Shown one piece after another: positions 1-7,885 of a stretch of 64,000 nucleotides of DNA. The notes under the pieces were generated by a model. It was not told the DNA's origin. It saw only the letters and a list, made by a program, of their open reading frames with translations, and did not search any database. Location: NCBI RefSeq assembly GCF_002295065.1, contig NZ_NSGG01000014.1:124001-188000 (forward strand), written 5' to 3'. The position numbers and the translations under genes are program-made. Source of the stretch: Mesorhizobium sp. WSM3859. Lineage in GTDB: Bacteria; Pseudomonadota; Alphaproteobacteria; Rhizobiales; Rhizobiaceae. Each line of letters starts with the position of its first letter. The first letter of the stretch is position 1.

Positions 1-324
1 GGTTTCCGGCTGATCACCCATGACACATCCACGGGCCATTTCCCTGACATCGGTTGGCTCATCGAGAGTTTCCCCAACGCGAGACCGGTCCTGCGGTCGA
101 ACAACCGCAACGTCCAGGGGCGTATGTGCAGGCAAGGCGTCGGCATCGCTGTCCTGCCCCGCGTGGTCGGCAATCAGATCCCGGGTATCCGCAGACTGGA
201 ACTGCCGACGCCGCCGCCGGCGCGAGACATTTGGATGGGATACCACCGGGATCTACGGCGTCTTCAGCGTCTTCGCGCGTTCATCTCGACGGTATCGAAC
301 CATCTCGTGAACGCGACCGCATGA
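1..324 (+). CDS. LysR-family transcriptional regulator, C-terminal part (5' end outside window)
   Basis: The reading frame is open from base 1 and stops at 324, giving about 107 residues. It resembles the end of a LysR substrate-binding domain: a stretch around FPDIGWLIESFP, then GVGIAVLPRVVG, then a basic tail in which the last helix (RLRAFISTVSNHL) matches the usual C-terminus. The helix-turn-helix half lies upstream of the window. The effector and targets cannot be told from this part. It runs in the same direction as the sigma factor gene but is 304 bases away, so co-transcription is unlikely. Confidence 0.75.
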   Translation, partial: GFRLITHDTSTGHFPDIGWLIESFPNARPVLRSNNRNVQGRMCRQGVGIAVLPRVVGNQIPGIRRLELPTPPPARDIWMGYHRDLRRLQRLRAFISTVSNHLVNATA

Positions 325-628
325 TGTGCGGCCCGCAAATGACTCAAGGTTCCCGGAGAAACGCCAAGATCGCTGCAGTCGTCTCGGTGGCAGTCATACC
401 GATCGCGCCCGCCGGTTGCACGCCAAACTGCTCGAGTTCGGCGGATCGGACATCGTGATCATTTCCAAATCGAGGAGCCGAGGATCGAAGCGACCCTTTG
501 AATGCTCCCCTAGATCGAGCCGCTTGAGCAAAAGTTTCGGCCGGGCGACGGAAAACAGGAACGTTCCTTTTTCTCAGGCATTCTCCCTAGTCTGCATCTC
601 ATCCACTCCTGCTTGCTAGGCCCGGAAA
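325..628. other. intergenic stretch, no gene recognised
   Basis: This stretch lies between the LysR gene end and the sigma factor gene. Short open frames cross it but none has a convincing start or protein-like composition. It contains a palindromic GGAACGTTCC around 556, but no -10 element sits 17 bases downstream, so I do not call it a stress promoter. Confidence 0.5.
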
Positions 629-1210
629 TTGTCACCCAGAGAGCCTAATTTGTCGAACCCTGACGCCGGTGAGATCTCCGTCGTCGATCTCATTCCTGCC
701 TTGCGGGCTTTCGCGCGAACGTTCTGTCGGGTGCCCGACGACGCCGATGATCTCGTGCAGGAGACATTGACCAAGGGGCTCGCCAACCTGGACAAGTTCG
801 AGCCGGGCACGCGGCTGAAGTCTTGGCTCTTCACGATCATGCGCAACACGCACTACACGCGTGCCAAGGCAGCCGCCAGGGAGGCGCCCGGGCGGCTTGA
901 CTGCGCTTCCAGCCGGCCGATCTCGGAACCGTCCCAGGATTGGTCCGTGCAGAGCAGGGAAGTCCATCAAGCCATCCAGAAGCTGCCGTCTCATCAGCTT
1001 GAGGTTCTGATGCTGATCGGCGTGCTGGGCGAAAGCTACGAAGAAACCGCTGCGATATGCGGTTGCGCTGTCGGCACCGTCAAAAGCCGCCTCAACCGTG
1101 CCCGTGCCGGTGTTCTGGAGTTCCTAGGGGAAAGCTCGTCGCAAGCATTGATCGAGCGACGACGTCAATTTTCAGACGACCATTGGGATAATGAAGGCGT
1201 AAGACGCTAA
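629..1210 (+). CDS. ECF-type RNA polymerase sigma factor, EcfG-like
   Basis: A sigma-70 family factor of about 193 aa carrying only regions 2 and 4, the usual ECF size. Region 2 shows DADDLVQET near residue 40 and LKSWLFTIMRN near 64-74. Region 4 shows SYEETAAICGCAVGTVKSR near 135-155, a form typical of the EcfG/ECF15 group that drives the alphaproteobacterial general stress response. Start is TTG, either 629 or 650; the latter has AGAGAG about 7 bases upstream. No NepR-type anti-sigma gene or PhyR gene adjoins it, so it may be a secondary EcfG paralogue. Assignment to the ECF group is by motif memory, not alignment. Confidence 0.85.
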   Translation: MSPREPNLSNPDAGEISVVDLIPALRAFARTFCRVPDDADDLVQETLTKGLANLDKFEPGTRLKSWLFTIMRNTHYTRAKAAAREAPGRLDCASSRPISEPSQDWSVQSREVHQAIQKLPSHQLEVLMLIGVLGESYEETAAICGCAVGTVKSRLNRARAGVLEFLGESSSQALIERRRQFSDDHWDNEGVRR

Positions 1211-1213
1211 AAT

Positions 1214-1387
1214 TTAAGCTTGGCGAAAGCGAGCTGCTTTTAGGACTTTCGCCTCTCTCATCAGCGAGGCCCAATTCAGGCCGAGCAGGGAAACAAGTTC
1301 AAGCGCCTGCGCTTCGGTGATACCGGTGGTTGCGACCAGCCGCCGAACGAGTTCGTCCACTTCCGGAGTTCTACCATCCTGTGCCAT
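1214..1387 (-). CDS. small hypothetical protein (57 aa)
   Basis: A 57-residue soluble helical protein beginning MAQDGRTPEVDEL and ending AARFRQA. Start 1387 is chosen because GGGAG lies about 8 bases upstream (1396-1400); an in-frame extension to 1420 has no better site. Its stop is 4 bases from the end of the convergent sigma factor gene. An exact GGAAC-N17-GTT stress promoter at 1411-1435 points into it. It does not look like NepR to me. Function unknown; existence well supported by promoter, ribosome site and frame together. Confidence 0.65.
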   Translation of the reverse strand: MAQDGRTPEVDELVRRLVATTGITEAQALELVSLLGLNWASLMREAKVLKAARFRQA

Positions 1388-1410
1388 CGGGATAACTCCC
1401 AACCGGCTAC

Positions 1411-1435
1411 AACGATTCACTTATGTTAATGTTCC
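1411..1435 (-). promoter_or_regulatory. EcfG-type stress promoter (exact)
   Basis: Read on the minus strand: GGAAC (1435-1431), 17 bases, GTT (1413-1411). It lies 24 bases upstream of the 57-aa gene starting at 1387. Confidence 0.7.
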
Positions 1436-1533
1436 ATTGATGACGCTGGCTTAGCGACAGCAGGCACTGTCGATGCCTTCGACCCTGTCTCGGAGGAATG
1501 CCGCATCCTCGCCGGCGACGTCTTCAACCGCGC

Positions 1534-1710
1534 TCACCCCGCCAGATCGCCTTTGCGCTTTTCGATCAGCGCGTTCTGCAGTTCGAGTGCAAGCCTGGTC
1601 AGCTGGTCAGGGACCTTCTCCCGCTCGATGGCGGTCAATAGGGAAGCGATCTCTTGGTCCAAGCTCTGGATTGCCTGGGCGCAAAGATCGCGCTCTCTCC
1701 GACGAGACAT
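1534..1710 (-). CDS. small hypothetical protein (58 aa)
   Basis: A short frame from ATG 1710 to TGA 1534 encodes a charged helical protein: MSRRRERDLCAQ at the start, then a repeated leucine pattern (IASLLTAIE, LTRLALELQNALIE) and KRKGDLAG at the end. The heptad-like spacing suggests a single amphipathic helix or short coiled coil. The upstream AAGAGAA is a weak ribosome site. No family recognised. A longer frame (1607-2188) covers part of it but has the composition of a shadow. Confidence 0.5.
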   Translation of the reverse strand: MSRRRERDLCAQAIQSLDQEIASLLTAIEREKVPDQLTRLALELQNALIEKRKGDLAG

Positions 1711-1995
1711 CGCATTCTCTTAACAATAGGGGCCCTTCAGAGCTCACTGAGACATACCCGACCGGCCTTTGCAAGGCGCTCGCCGCAAGCTGTGGGATTT
1801 CCGGATCGCTGTCTTCGGAATTCGTGGCAAAAGGCGATCCGCGAGCATGCGCTAATTGCTTCTGCAGACGGTTGGCTGCGTGGTCCTGGTACTGGTCGGA
1901 TTTGATCCGGTTGCCCTCCAAACCGCGTTGCTCGCCGACGCGCGGGAACGGTGAAGCTGCAGATCCTCCGGACACACTAACCGTCAGGATGCTTC

Positions 1996-2133
1996 TCATT
2001 CCGAACGCCGGGATCCGTGCTGCTTCTCGGCTTCGCGCAGCACCCGCACAATGGCATCCACTGGAGAGGGGTGCGTCGTAGGCTGTGCTTTCCAGCGCCA
2101 CAGATGGCGAAACAAACTTCTCAAGCTTGGCAT
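1996..2133 (-). CDS. small basic hypothetical protein (45 aa)
   Basis: ATG 2133 to TGA 1996 encodes 45 residues, starting MPSLRSLFRHLWRWK and ending KQHGSRRSE: an N-terminal basic aromatic segment followed by an amphipathic helix (DAIVRVLREAEKQ). A perfect AAGGAGGT ribosome site (2141-2148) lies 7 bases before the ATG, and an exact stress promoter at 2158-2182 places transcription start near 2150. Promoter, Shine-Dalgarno and frame agree, so I consider it a real, easily overlooked gene. The N-terminus could be membrane-associated; function unknown. Confidence 0.65.
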   Translation of the reverse strand: MPSLRSLFRHLWRWKAQPTTHPSPVDAIVRVLREAEKQHGSRRSE

Positions 2134-2157
2134 CGCAATAACCTCCTTGCGCTATCA

Positions 2158-2182
2158 AACTCGGGGCGGCGAATGATGTTCC
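2158..2182 (-). promoter_or_regulatory. EcfG-type stress promoter (exact)
   Basis: Minus strand: GGAAC (2182-2178), 17 bases, GTT (2160-2158). The -10 end is 25 bases from the start codon at 2133. Confidence 0.7.
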
Positions 2183-2190
2183 TTCCATGC

Positions 2191-2508
2191 CTAGCCGAAG
2201 GCTACGGCGAACAGAAAAACGACCGCGGCCACGACGACCAGTGCCGCGATCACCAGGACTGGCCCGTTCCTGCGCGGCTGCAGATCGGGCGCGTTCTCCG
2301 GTGGTCGCATCGCGTTGGCAAAGCTCGCCTGGTTGGTGAAGTTCGGTTTGTGCGGCGCGGCCGGCGCGGCGGAAGTCGGGACAGCGCCGGCCTCAGCGTC
2401 CGCTTCCTGCGGTGCTGCCGCCGGGTCGAAGCCCGGAGTCTTATCCTGTGTCCTGCCGGCCTGGATTTCGCCGCGGGCTTCGGCTGGTGTGCGTTGGTTG
2501 GGTGGCAT
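2191..2508 (-). CDS. hypothetical protein with C-terminal membrane anchor (105 aa)
   Basis: A 105-residue protein with a disordered, Ala/Pro/Glu-rich N-terminal 75 residues (MPPNQRTPAEARGE...) and one C-terminal transmembrane helix (VLVIAALVVVAAVVFLFAV). This is a tail-anchored topology with most of the protein in the cytoplasm. AAGGAG lies 8 bases before the ATG. An exact stress promoter sits at 2532-2556. Family not recognised. Confidence 0.75.
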   Translation of the reverse strand: MPPNQRTPAEARGEIQAGRTQDKTPGFDPAAAPQEADAEAGAVPTSAAPAAPHKPNFTNQASFANAMRPPENAPDLQPRRNGPVLVIAALVVVAAVVFLFAVAFG

Positions 2509-2531
2509 ACGGGGCTCCTTTATTCCCCAAA

Positions 2532-2556
2532 AACCTGCATCCGGCCCCGCTGTTCC
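2532..2556 (-). promoter_or_regulatory. EcfG-type stress promoter (exact)
   Basis: Minus strand: GGAAC (2556-2552), 17 bases, GTT (2534-2532), 24 bases upstream of the tail-anchored protein gene. Confidence 0.7.
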
Positions 2557-2661
2557 AATCGGGCCTTCAATGAAGGAATGGATTCATGTAGCCGCGGCCG
2601 CGTTCGCGCACGCTACGAGAGCGTCGGGCCATGTTTCGGAATTCGATTCCTGAACTCGGAC

Positions 2662-2686
2662 GGAACTTTCGGGATCAGGGGAGCTT
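2662..2686 (+). promoter_or_regulatory. EcfG-type stress promoter (near match, CTT)
   Basis: GGAAC at 2662-2666, 17 bases, CTT at 2684-2686 instead of GTT. It lies 32 bases before the DUF6894-like gene start. Confidence 0.4.
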
Positions 2687-2718
2687 TTTATCCTCGATAC
2701 CAGGACAGAGAGGCAGCA

Positions 2719-3213
2719 ATGCAAGTTCTCGACACGACGATCCATGCAAGCCCCAAAGGCGCGACAGTCGAGTTTGTTGGCGAGGGCGGGGAAAACATCG
2801 CTGTCACCATGGTCGTGTCCAACCCATTGCTCGGCGATGCCGCGCTTGTCGATCGCGCCAGAGAGATGATGCTTCAATGCGCGACGTTCAGCTACCAGGC
2901 TGAAGGAGACCGACCGGACGGAAAGGCGGACGCAGGCCGGCCGGGCACCGGGAGGCTGACCGATACTAGCCACGGTCCGTACACATTCGAATATCGCGAG
3001 GATGGCAGTGTGAGACGGCTCGAGGGCGTCGAATTGCCCGACCTGGAAGCTGTCCGTCACGAAGCGCTGCGCTCCGCGATCGATCTGCTCGACGATGCGG
3101 CAGAATCCCGTCAGGACGGCTGGGCGGTTCGGGTTCGTGGCCGCGACGGCAGCGTCGTCGTGTCCGTCGATTTCGAAGAAGCAAGGCAGGAAAGGGCAAC
3201 CGCCGCGATGTGA
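2719..3213 (+). CDS. DUF6894-like small protein (164 aa)
   Basis: Start 2719 (MQVLDTTIHASPKG) is chosen because AGAGAGG lies just upstream and the frame before it lacks protein-like composition. The second half (about residues 92-160) has the DUF6894 pattern: GPYTFEYREDGSVRRLEGVE, then LPDLEAVRHEA, then WAVRVRGRDGSVVVSVDFEEA. The first half (residues 1-60) contains a separate short alpha/beta unit. DUF6894 proteins are common in rhizobia and have no established function. A near-consensus stress promoter precedes it. Confidence 0.75.
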   Translation: MQVLDTTIHASPKGATVEFVGEGGENIAVTMVVSNPLLGDAALVDRAREMMLQCATFSYQAEGDRPDGKADAGRPGTGRLTDTSHGPYTFEYREDGSVRRLEGVELPDLEAVRHEALRSAIDLLDDAAESRQDGWAVRVRGRDGSVVVSVDFEEARQERATAAM

Positions 3214-3237
3214 GGGAAGGCGGCGTCGGTGAAAGGT

Positions 3238-3501
3238 ATGATGATGCATTCCCTCATGTCACTGCATGCGGTTGCGAGCTCACGAGGCGATGGGCTCAGA
3301 CCTGAGTTTCTTCGCCTGTTCGAGGCGCGCGCCGCGTTGGCGGACCCCGACGTGATCGAGCTCCCCCTCGACAGGGAACAGGCGGGTCCAAACCCCCTCG
3401 GCAGCGTCGCAACCAATCCGCAGGAACACATCCTGCGCTTTCCCGGCGGGCATGATGAGAACAATCGCGAGCCCAAGCCGAGGAGGGGCATTATACGCTA
3501 A
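3238..3501 (+). CDS. hypothetical protein, possible operon partner of the downstream response regulator
   Basis: An open frame of about 87 residues with several possible starts (GTG 3229; ATG 3238, 3241, 3244). Content is soluble and charged (PEFLRLFEARAALADPDVIELPLDREQ). It ends 11 bases before the response regulator start. An opposite-strand frame over 3280-3531 is almost as plausible by composition, so the strand call is uncertain. No family recognised. Confidence 0.4.
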   Translation: MMMHSLMSLHAVASSRGDGLRPEFLRLFEARAALADPDVIELPLDREQAGPNPLGSVATNPQEHILRFPGGHDENNREPKPRRGIIR

Positions 3502-3512
3502 CGGAGGCGGAG

Positions 3513-3875
3513 ATGCGTGCGCCCTTGGCACTGATCATCGAAGACGAGTATCTGATCGCGTCGGACGTGGCGAATGGCCTGAAGGAGCGCGGCTTCGAGG
3601 TGGCCTGCGTGGCGTCCGAGCGGGCAGCCGCGGCTTGGCTGGACGATCACAAGCCGGACCTTGCCATCATCGATATCCAACTGCTTGACGGCCAGCGCGG
3701 CGCCGCCGCAGCCCGCCTCAAGGAAGCGGGCGTGCCTTTCGTCGTGCATTCAGGCTACGATCCGGAGTTCCAGTCGCCGATCTTTCACGGCGCGCCCTAT
3801 CTGCCTAAGCCGGCGCCGATCCGGCATCTGGTTGAACTTGTGAGCCAGCTGGTTGGGGGTCGCCCCGAACAATAG
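3513..3875 (+). CDS. single-domain response regulator (FATGUY-like receiver)
   Basis: A 120-residue receiver domain with no output domain. The acidic pair is ED (IIEDEYLIA, residues 8-16), the phospho-acceptor Asp is in AIIDIQLLDG (near 52), the motif VPFVVHSGYD occupies the beta-4 region, and the conserved Lys is in YLPKPAP. The SGYD/TGYD motif is the one known from single-domain GSR regulators such as Sphingomonas SdrG. Such proteins shuttle phosphate with HWE kinases and PhyR. CGGAGG is 6 bases before the ATG. It is the first of four such proteins in the window. Confidence 0.85.
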   Translation: MRAPLALIIEDEYLIASDVANGLKERGFEVACVASERAAAAWLDDHKPDLAIIDIQLLDGQRGAAAARLKEAGVPFVVHSGYDPEFQSPIFHGAPYLPKPAPIRHLVELVSQLVGGRPEQ

Positions 3876-3900
3876 ACGAGGCAGCGACCCAAAGCCCATT

Positions 3901-4290
3901 TCAGCCAGACGAGGCGTCACCTTTACGAAACCGCGACACCGCCTCGATCAGCAGGCCGTAGTCGACCGGCTTGGTCAGCTTCGGCGTGTCGCGAAAGCTG
4001 TCGGGAAAGACGGTGGCGCTGTCATAGCCGGTGAGGAAAATGAAAGGCACGCCCTCGCGCGCCAGATGCTCGGCCAAAGGAAAGCTCCGCTCGCCGCGAA
4101 GATTGACATCCAGCAAGGCGCCATCCAGGGCAATGCCGTCGATTTGAACCAGCGCCTGTTGAACGGTAGGCGCCGGTCCCACCACGGTACATCCGGCGCC
4201 CGCCAACTGGTCGGCAAAATCTTGCGCAAGCATAAACACGTCCTCGACCACGAGGACATTGAGGCCCGCCAAAATGGTATTCGTGTTCAT
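3901..4290 (-). CDS. single-domain response regulator downstream of the HWE kinase
   Basis: A 129-residue receiver: acidic residues in VLVVEDVFMLA, Asp acceptor in ALLDVNLRGE, VPFIFLTGYDS as the FATGUY-like motif, and Lys in PKLTKPVD. It lies 22 bases after the end of the large CheB-CheR-PAS-HWE kinase gene on the same strand and is its likely phosphorylation partner. It would be co-transcribed from the stress promoter at 8979-9003. The glycine after the TGYD-type motif seen in some CheY proteins is absent, as expected for this subgroup. Confidence 0.85.
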   Translation of the reverse strand: MNTNTILAGLNVLVVEDVFMLAQDFADQLAGAGCTVVGPAPTVQQALVQIDGIALDGALLDVNLRGERSFPLAEHLAREGVPFIFLTGYDSATVFPDSFRDTPKLTKPVDYGLLIEAVSRFRKGDASSG

Positions 4291-4312
4291 TCCTTGCCAC
4301 TAAGCGAGAATG

Positions 4313-7300
4313 CTACCGGCCTACGCCCGGCGCCAGTGGAATTTCTATGTCGCATTCAACTCCGGAGGGCTCGAATCTCAGATTGACCTTGCCTCCCAGC
4401 TCATATTCTAAACTTTGCTGGATGAAGCTTGTTCCGAAATTCCGCTTAGGCGGCTCCACGACGGCAGGCCCGTCAATTTCTTTCCAGTGGATCGACAGAA
4501 CCCCGGCTTTGTCGGTGTTCCACGCCACATCGACCCGACCCTCTTCGGTCGACAGCGCGCCGTATTTCGCCGCATTGCTGGCGAGCTCGAACAATACCAT
4601 GCCGAGCGTCGCGGCCATGCTTGCGCCGAGCTGCAACTGCTTTCCACGAATGGCGATGTTGCGGCGCGATTTGCTGCTGTAGGGCGACAAGACCGCCCGC
4701 AGCAACTGCTCGAGATCGGCATCCGTCCAGTTGTAGGAGGACAGCACTTCGTGCGTCCGGCCCATCGCTTGCAGCCGCTGCTGGAACGAGGTCGAGAAAT
4801 CGCTCACCGAGCTCGCCGTGCGCACCATGCGCGACGTCAGCGCGGTGATCGTGGCCAGGATGTTCTTCACGCGGTGCTGCAACTCGTGCAGCAGCCTTTC
4901 CTGGCTGCGCTCGGCCTCCTTGTGGCTCGATATGTCGACCAGTGCCGCGATGGCGCCGCGCACCTTGCCGTTCTCGTCGAACAGCGGGTTGGCCGACATC
5001 ATCACGTCGATGCTCGAGCCATCCTCACGCAGGATCCGTGCTTCGTAACCGGGTATCGCCTTGCCGGTGCGCATTGCCTTGATCAGAGGCTGGTCATCGC
5101 CGTCCACCTTGGCCCCATCGAGCGTCAGCGGCAGGACGGCAGGGACGGAAATCAGTTTGTCGCCGGTGGCGCGTTGCCCCGCGAGCTCCACCCCGCGGCG
5201 GTTGGCGCGGATCTCAGCGCCGTCGCCGTCTTCGGCGATGAAAATGCCGACCGGCACCAGGTCGAGCAGGGTCTCGAGGCTTTCGACGCGATTGCGCAGA
5301 TCGTGCGAGAGCACGCCGATCTTCTCCTCCGCACGGGCGATCTGGGTGACGTCGACGAAAGTGACGACGACGCCGGCAATCACATTATCGACGGTGCGGT
5401 AGGGCAGCACGCGCATGATGTAGCGCCGGCCATTGTCCGATCCTTCGACCTGACGCTCGATCGTGCCCAGCCTCAGCAGCACCTGTTCCATATCGGCCGG
5501 CAGACCGTCGGCAGGGAAGCGTGGCCGCACATGCGCCAGCGGCCGGCCGACATCGCTTTCGACCAGCCGGAACAGATCGCGCGCGGTCGGCGTGAAGCTC
5601 TTGATGCAGAGGTCGCGGTCGAGGAACACGGTGGCGATCTGCGTGCTTTCGAGCAAATTCGCCATGTCGTTGTTCGCGCGGCTGAGCTCGTCGACGCGGA
5701 TGTTGAGCTCTGCATTGACCGTCTGCAGTTCCTCATTGATCGACTGCAGTTCTTCCTTCGAGGTTTCCAGCTCCTCGTTGGAAGACTGCAGCTCCTCGTT
5801 GATCGACGACAACTCCTCGTTGGAGGATTTCAGCTCCTCGTTGGAGGACTCGAGCTCCTCGGTGGTGATCTGCAGCCGCTCCTTGGTTTCCCTCAGCTCC
5901 CTTTCGAGCTGGCTGACATTGGCGCTTTCGACATCGTCGGTCGTGTGGACGGGCTCGTCTTCCGACTCCGCCTTGATGCCGCCGATGTCCCGGAAGACCA
6001 GCATATAGAGCGGATCCGCCGAGCCGTCGGAGGGCAGCGGCTGCACGGCCAGGCTTATCGTCTGGCGGCCGCCATTGGTGCCGATGCTGATCTTGTTCTG
6101 GATCGCCACCTGTCCGGTGCTGGCCGCCTTGTGGAGCGCGGCGCGCAGATCCATGCGCAAGCCTCGCCTTGCCATGGAAAAGACGTTGTGGTCGGGGGCG
6201 CCGGCGGCGAGCTCGAGATATTTTCCGGTGCCGCCCGAACTGTGCATCAGCTCGCCGGCCGCGTTGGTCACCACATAGGCCGGCGCATAGCGCTCGACGA
6301 TGACACGCTCCGCCACCTCCTGCAAAGTTCCGTTCGTCGCCCGCTGGCGCGCATTGGGTGCCACCTGCCTTGCCGCTGCGGCGAGCGGAAATTCGGGCAG
6401 CCGGTGCGGAGTGACCCCGCCGCGCTTCTGGAAGATGCGGCTCGTCTTGTCGACGGTGGAGAACAGGCGGGCGTGCCGCGTGACGTTCTCCGACGATCCA
6501 AGAAAAAGATAGCCGTTGTTGCGCAGCGCGTAGTGGAAGATCGGGACGATCTTTTCCTGCAGTTCCGGGCCCATATAGATCAGAAGATTGCGGCAGGCGA
6601 CCAGATCGAGCTTGGAGAAGGGCGGGTCGCGCAGCAGATTGTGCGAGGAAAACAGGCAGACCTCGCGCAGGTCGGCGGAAACGCGGTAGGTGCCGTCCTC
6701 GCGCGAGAAGAACTCCTTCAGCCGCTTCGGCGTTATGTCCGTCGCGATCGTTGCCGGATAGCGGCCGGCCCTGGCGACTTCCAGCGCGCGCTCGTCGATG
6801 TCGGTGGCGAAGATCTGCAGATTGGGCGAGGCGGCGCCGCGCGGCGCGTTCTCCTTCAGGAGCATGGCGATCGAATAAGCCTCTTCGCCCGTGGCGCAGC
6901 CCGGCACCCATACGCGGATCGTCTCGTCGGGCTTGCGGCTCTCGAACAGCCGGGGAATGACCAGCCTTTCCAAGACATCGAAGGCGTGCTCGTCGCGGAA
7001 GAAGCTGGTGACGCCGATCAAGAGGTCCTGGAACAGCAGATCCACCTGCTGCGGCTCGCCGCGCAGCCGCTCGTAGAACGCGGCCGGGTCGTCGATCTGC
7101 AGCACCTGCATGCGGCGCTGGATGCGGCGCAGGATCGTGTTGTCCTTGTAACCGCTGAAATCGTGGCCGGTCCGCGCTCGCAGCAGCGCCGCGATGCGTG
7201 AAAGCTGTTCGGCGACATCGCGCTTGCGGCGGTCGCGTTCGCTTTCGGTATGATTGGTGTGGCGGAAATAGCCGACCACCTTGCCCGCCATTTCCTCCGC

Positions 7301-7885
7301 GGGAAGCACCAAGTCGACCAGGCCGCTCTGGACGGCGCTGCGCATCATGCCGTCATATTCGGCACTTTCCTGCGCCAAGGTCAGGCCGCCGCGTTCCTTG
7401 ATGGCCCTGAGCCCGATCGTGCCGTCGCTGCCCGTTCCGGACAGGATGATGCCCGCCGCATTCTCCGCCTGCTCCTGCGCCAACGAAGTGAAGAAATCGT
7501 CGATCGGCGTTCGCCTCGCGCGTGTCGTTGCCATCTTGGCTATGTGGAAACGCTGGTCACGCATGGAGACCGACACGCCCGGGGGCGTGACGTAGATCTT
7601 GTCGGGCTCGATCTCCATGCCTTCGGCCGCGGTTTGGGTTTCGATCGTGGTGGAGCGCTGGATGATGCTGGCAAGCACGCTTTCGTGCTCGGCGTCGAGA
7701 TGTTGGATCACCACATAGGCAAAGCCGCTGTCGGTCGGCACCTCGGGGAAGAATTTCTGCAGCGCCGCAATGCCGCCCGCCGAGGCGCCAATCCCGATCA
7801 AGGGAAAGGGCGCCGGCTCTTTCGCAATCTCGCGCGAACTAATCCTTGCCTTTCGTGTGTTTCCGTTCCGCGCCGCCTTCGCCAT
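4313..7885 (-). CDS. CheB-CheR-PAS-HWE histidine kinase fusion (1190 aa)
   Basis: Domains in order: CheB methylesterase-like (about 28-205; GASAGG Ser, VIQHLD His, GTGSDGT Asp), CheR N-terminal and methyltransferase (about 225-480; VPGCATGEEAYS SAM motif near 330), a long coiled coil of repeated SSNEELxSxNEEL units (about 660-740), two PAS regions (about 750-985), and an HWE kinase (phospho-acceptor in ELQHRVKN near 1000; FELASNAAKYGAL N-box near 1098; HWKE as the W-x-E signature). Fusions of this layout are widespread in rhizobia and feed HWE-type phosphorelays rather than flagellar chemotaxis. Its start overlaps the upstream CheB gene by 47 bases and a response regulator follows. The signal is unknown. 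Confidence 0.9.
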   Translation of the reverse strand: MAKAARNGNTRKARISSREIAKEPAPFPLIGIGASAGGIAALQKFFPEVPTDSGFAYVVIQHLDAEHESVLASIIQRSTTIETQTAAEGMEIEPDKIYVTPPGVSVSMRDQRFHIAKMATTRARRTPIDDFFTSLAQEQAENAAGIILSGTGSDGTIGLRAIKERGGLTLAQESAEYDGMMRSAVQSGLVDLVLPAEEMAGKVVGYFRHTNHTESERDRRKRDVAEQLSRIAALLRARTGHDFSGYKDNTILRRIQRRMQVLQIDDPAAFYERLRGEPQQVDLLFQDLLIGVTSFFRDEHAFDVLERLVIPRLFESRKPDETIRVWVPGCATGEEAYSIAMLLKENAPRGAASPNLQIFATDIDERALEVARAGRYPATIATDITPKRLKEFFSREDGTYRVSADLREVCLFSSHNLLRDPPFSKLDLVACRNLLIYMGPELQEKIVPIFHYALRNNGYLFLGSSENVTRHARLFSTVDKTSRIFQKRGGVTPHRLPEFPLAAAARQVAPNARQRATNGTLQEVAERVIVERYAPAYVVTNAAGELMHSSGGTGKYLELAAGAPDHNVFSMARRGLRMDLRAALHKAASTGQVAIQNKISIGTNGGRQTISLAVQPLPSDGSADPLYMLVFRDIGGIKAESEDEPVHTTDDVESANVSQLERELRETKERLQITTEELESSNEELKSSNEELSSINEELQSSNEELETSKEELQSINEELQTVNAELNIRVDELSRANNDMANLLESTQIATVFLDRDLCIKSFTPTARDLFRLVESDVGRPLAHVRPRFPADGLPADMEQVLLRLGTIERQVEGSDNGRRYIMRVLPYRTVDNVIAGVVVTFVDVTQIARAEEKIGVLSHDLRNRVESLETLLDLVPVGIFIAEDGDGAEIRANRRGVELAGQRATGDKLISVPAVLPLTLDGAKVDGDDQPLIKAMRTGKAIPGYEARILREDGSSIDVMMSANPLFDENGKVRGAIAALVDISSHKEAERSQERLLHELQHRVKNILATITALTSRMVRTASSVSDFSTSFQQRLQAMGRTHEVLSSYNWTDADLEQLLRAVLSPYSSKSRRNIAIRGKQLQLGASMAATLGMVLFELASNAAKYGALSTEEGRVDVAWNTDKAGVLSIHWKEIDGPAVVEPPKRNFGTSFIQQSLEYELGGKVNLRFEPSGVECDIEIPLAPGVGR

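Noticed and set aside
552..580. GGAACGTTCC palindrome upstream of the sigma factor gene
   Set aside because: Looked like an autoregulatory stress promoter but no GTT lies at the 17-base spacing on either strand.
1607..2188. A 193-codon minus-strand frame
   Set aside because: The 45-aa and 58-aa genes in other frames have better signals; composition here is not protein-like.
4415..7201. A 928-codon open frame antisense to the CheB-CheR-HWE kinase
   Set aside because: Long frames opposite high-GC genes are expected; it lacks domains and is rich in Arg, Asp and His in a shadow pattern.
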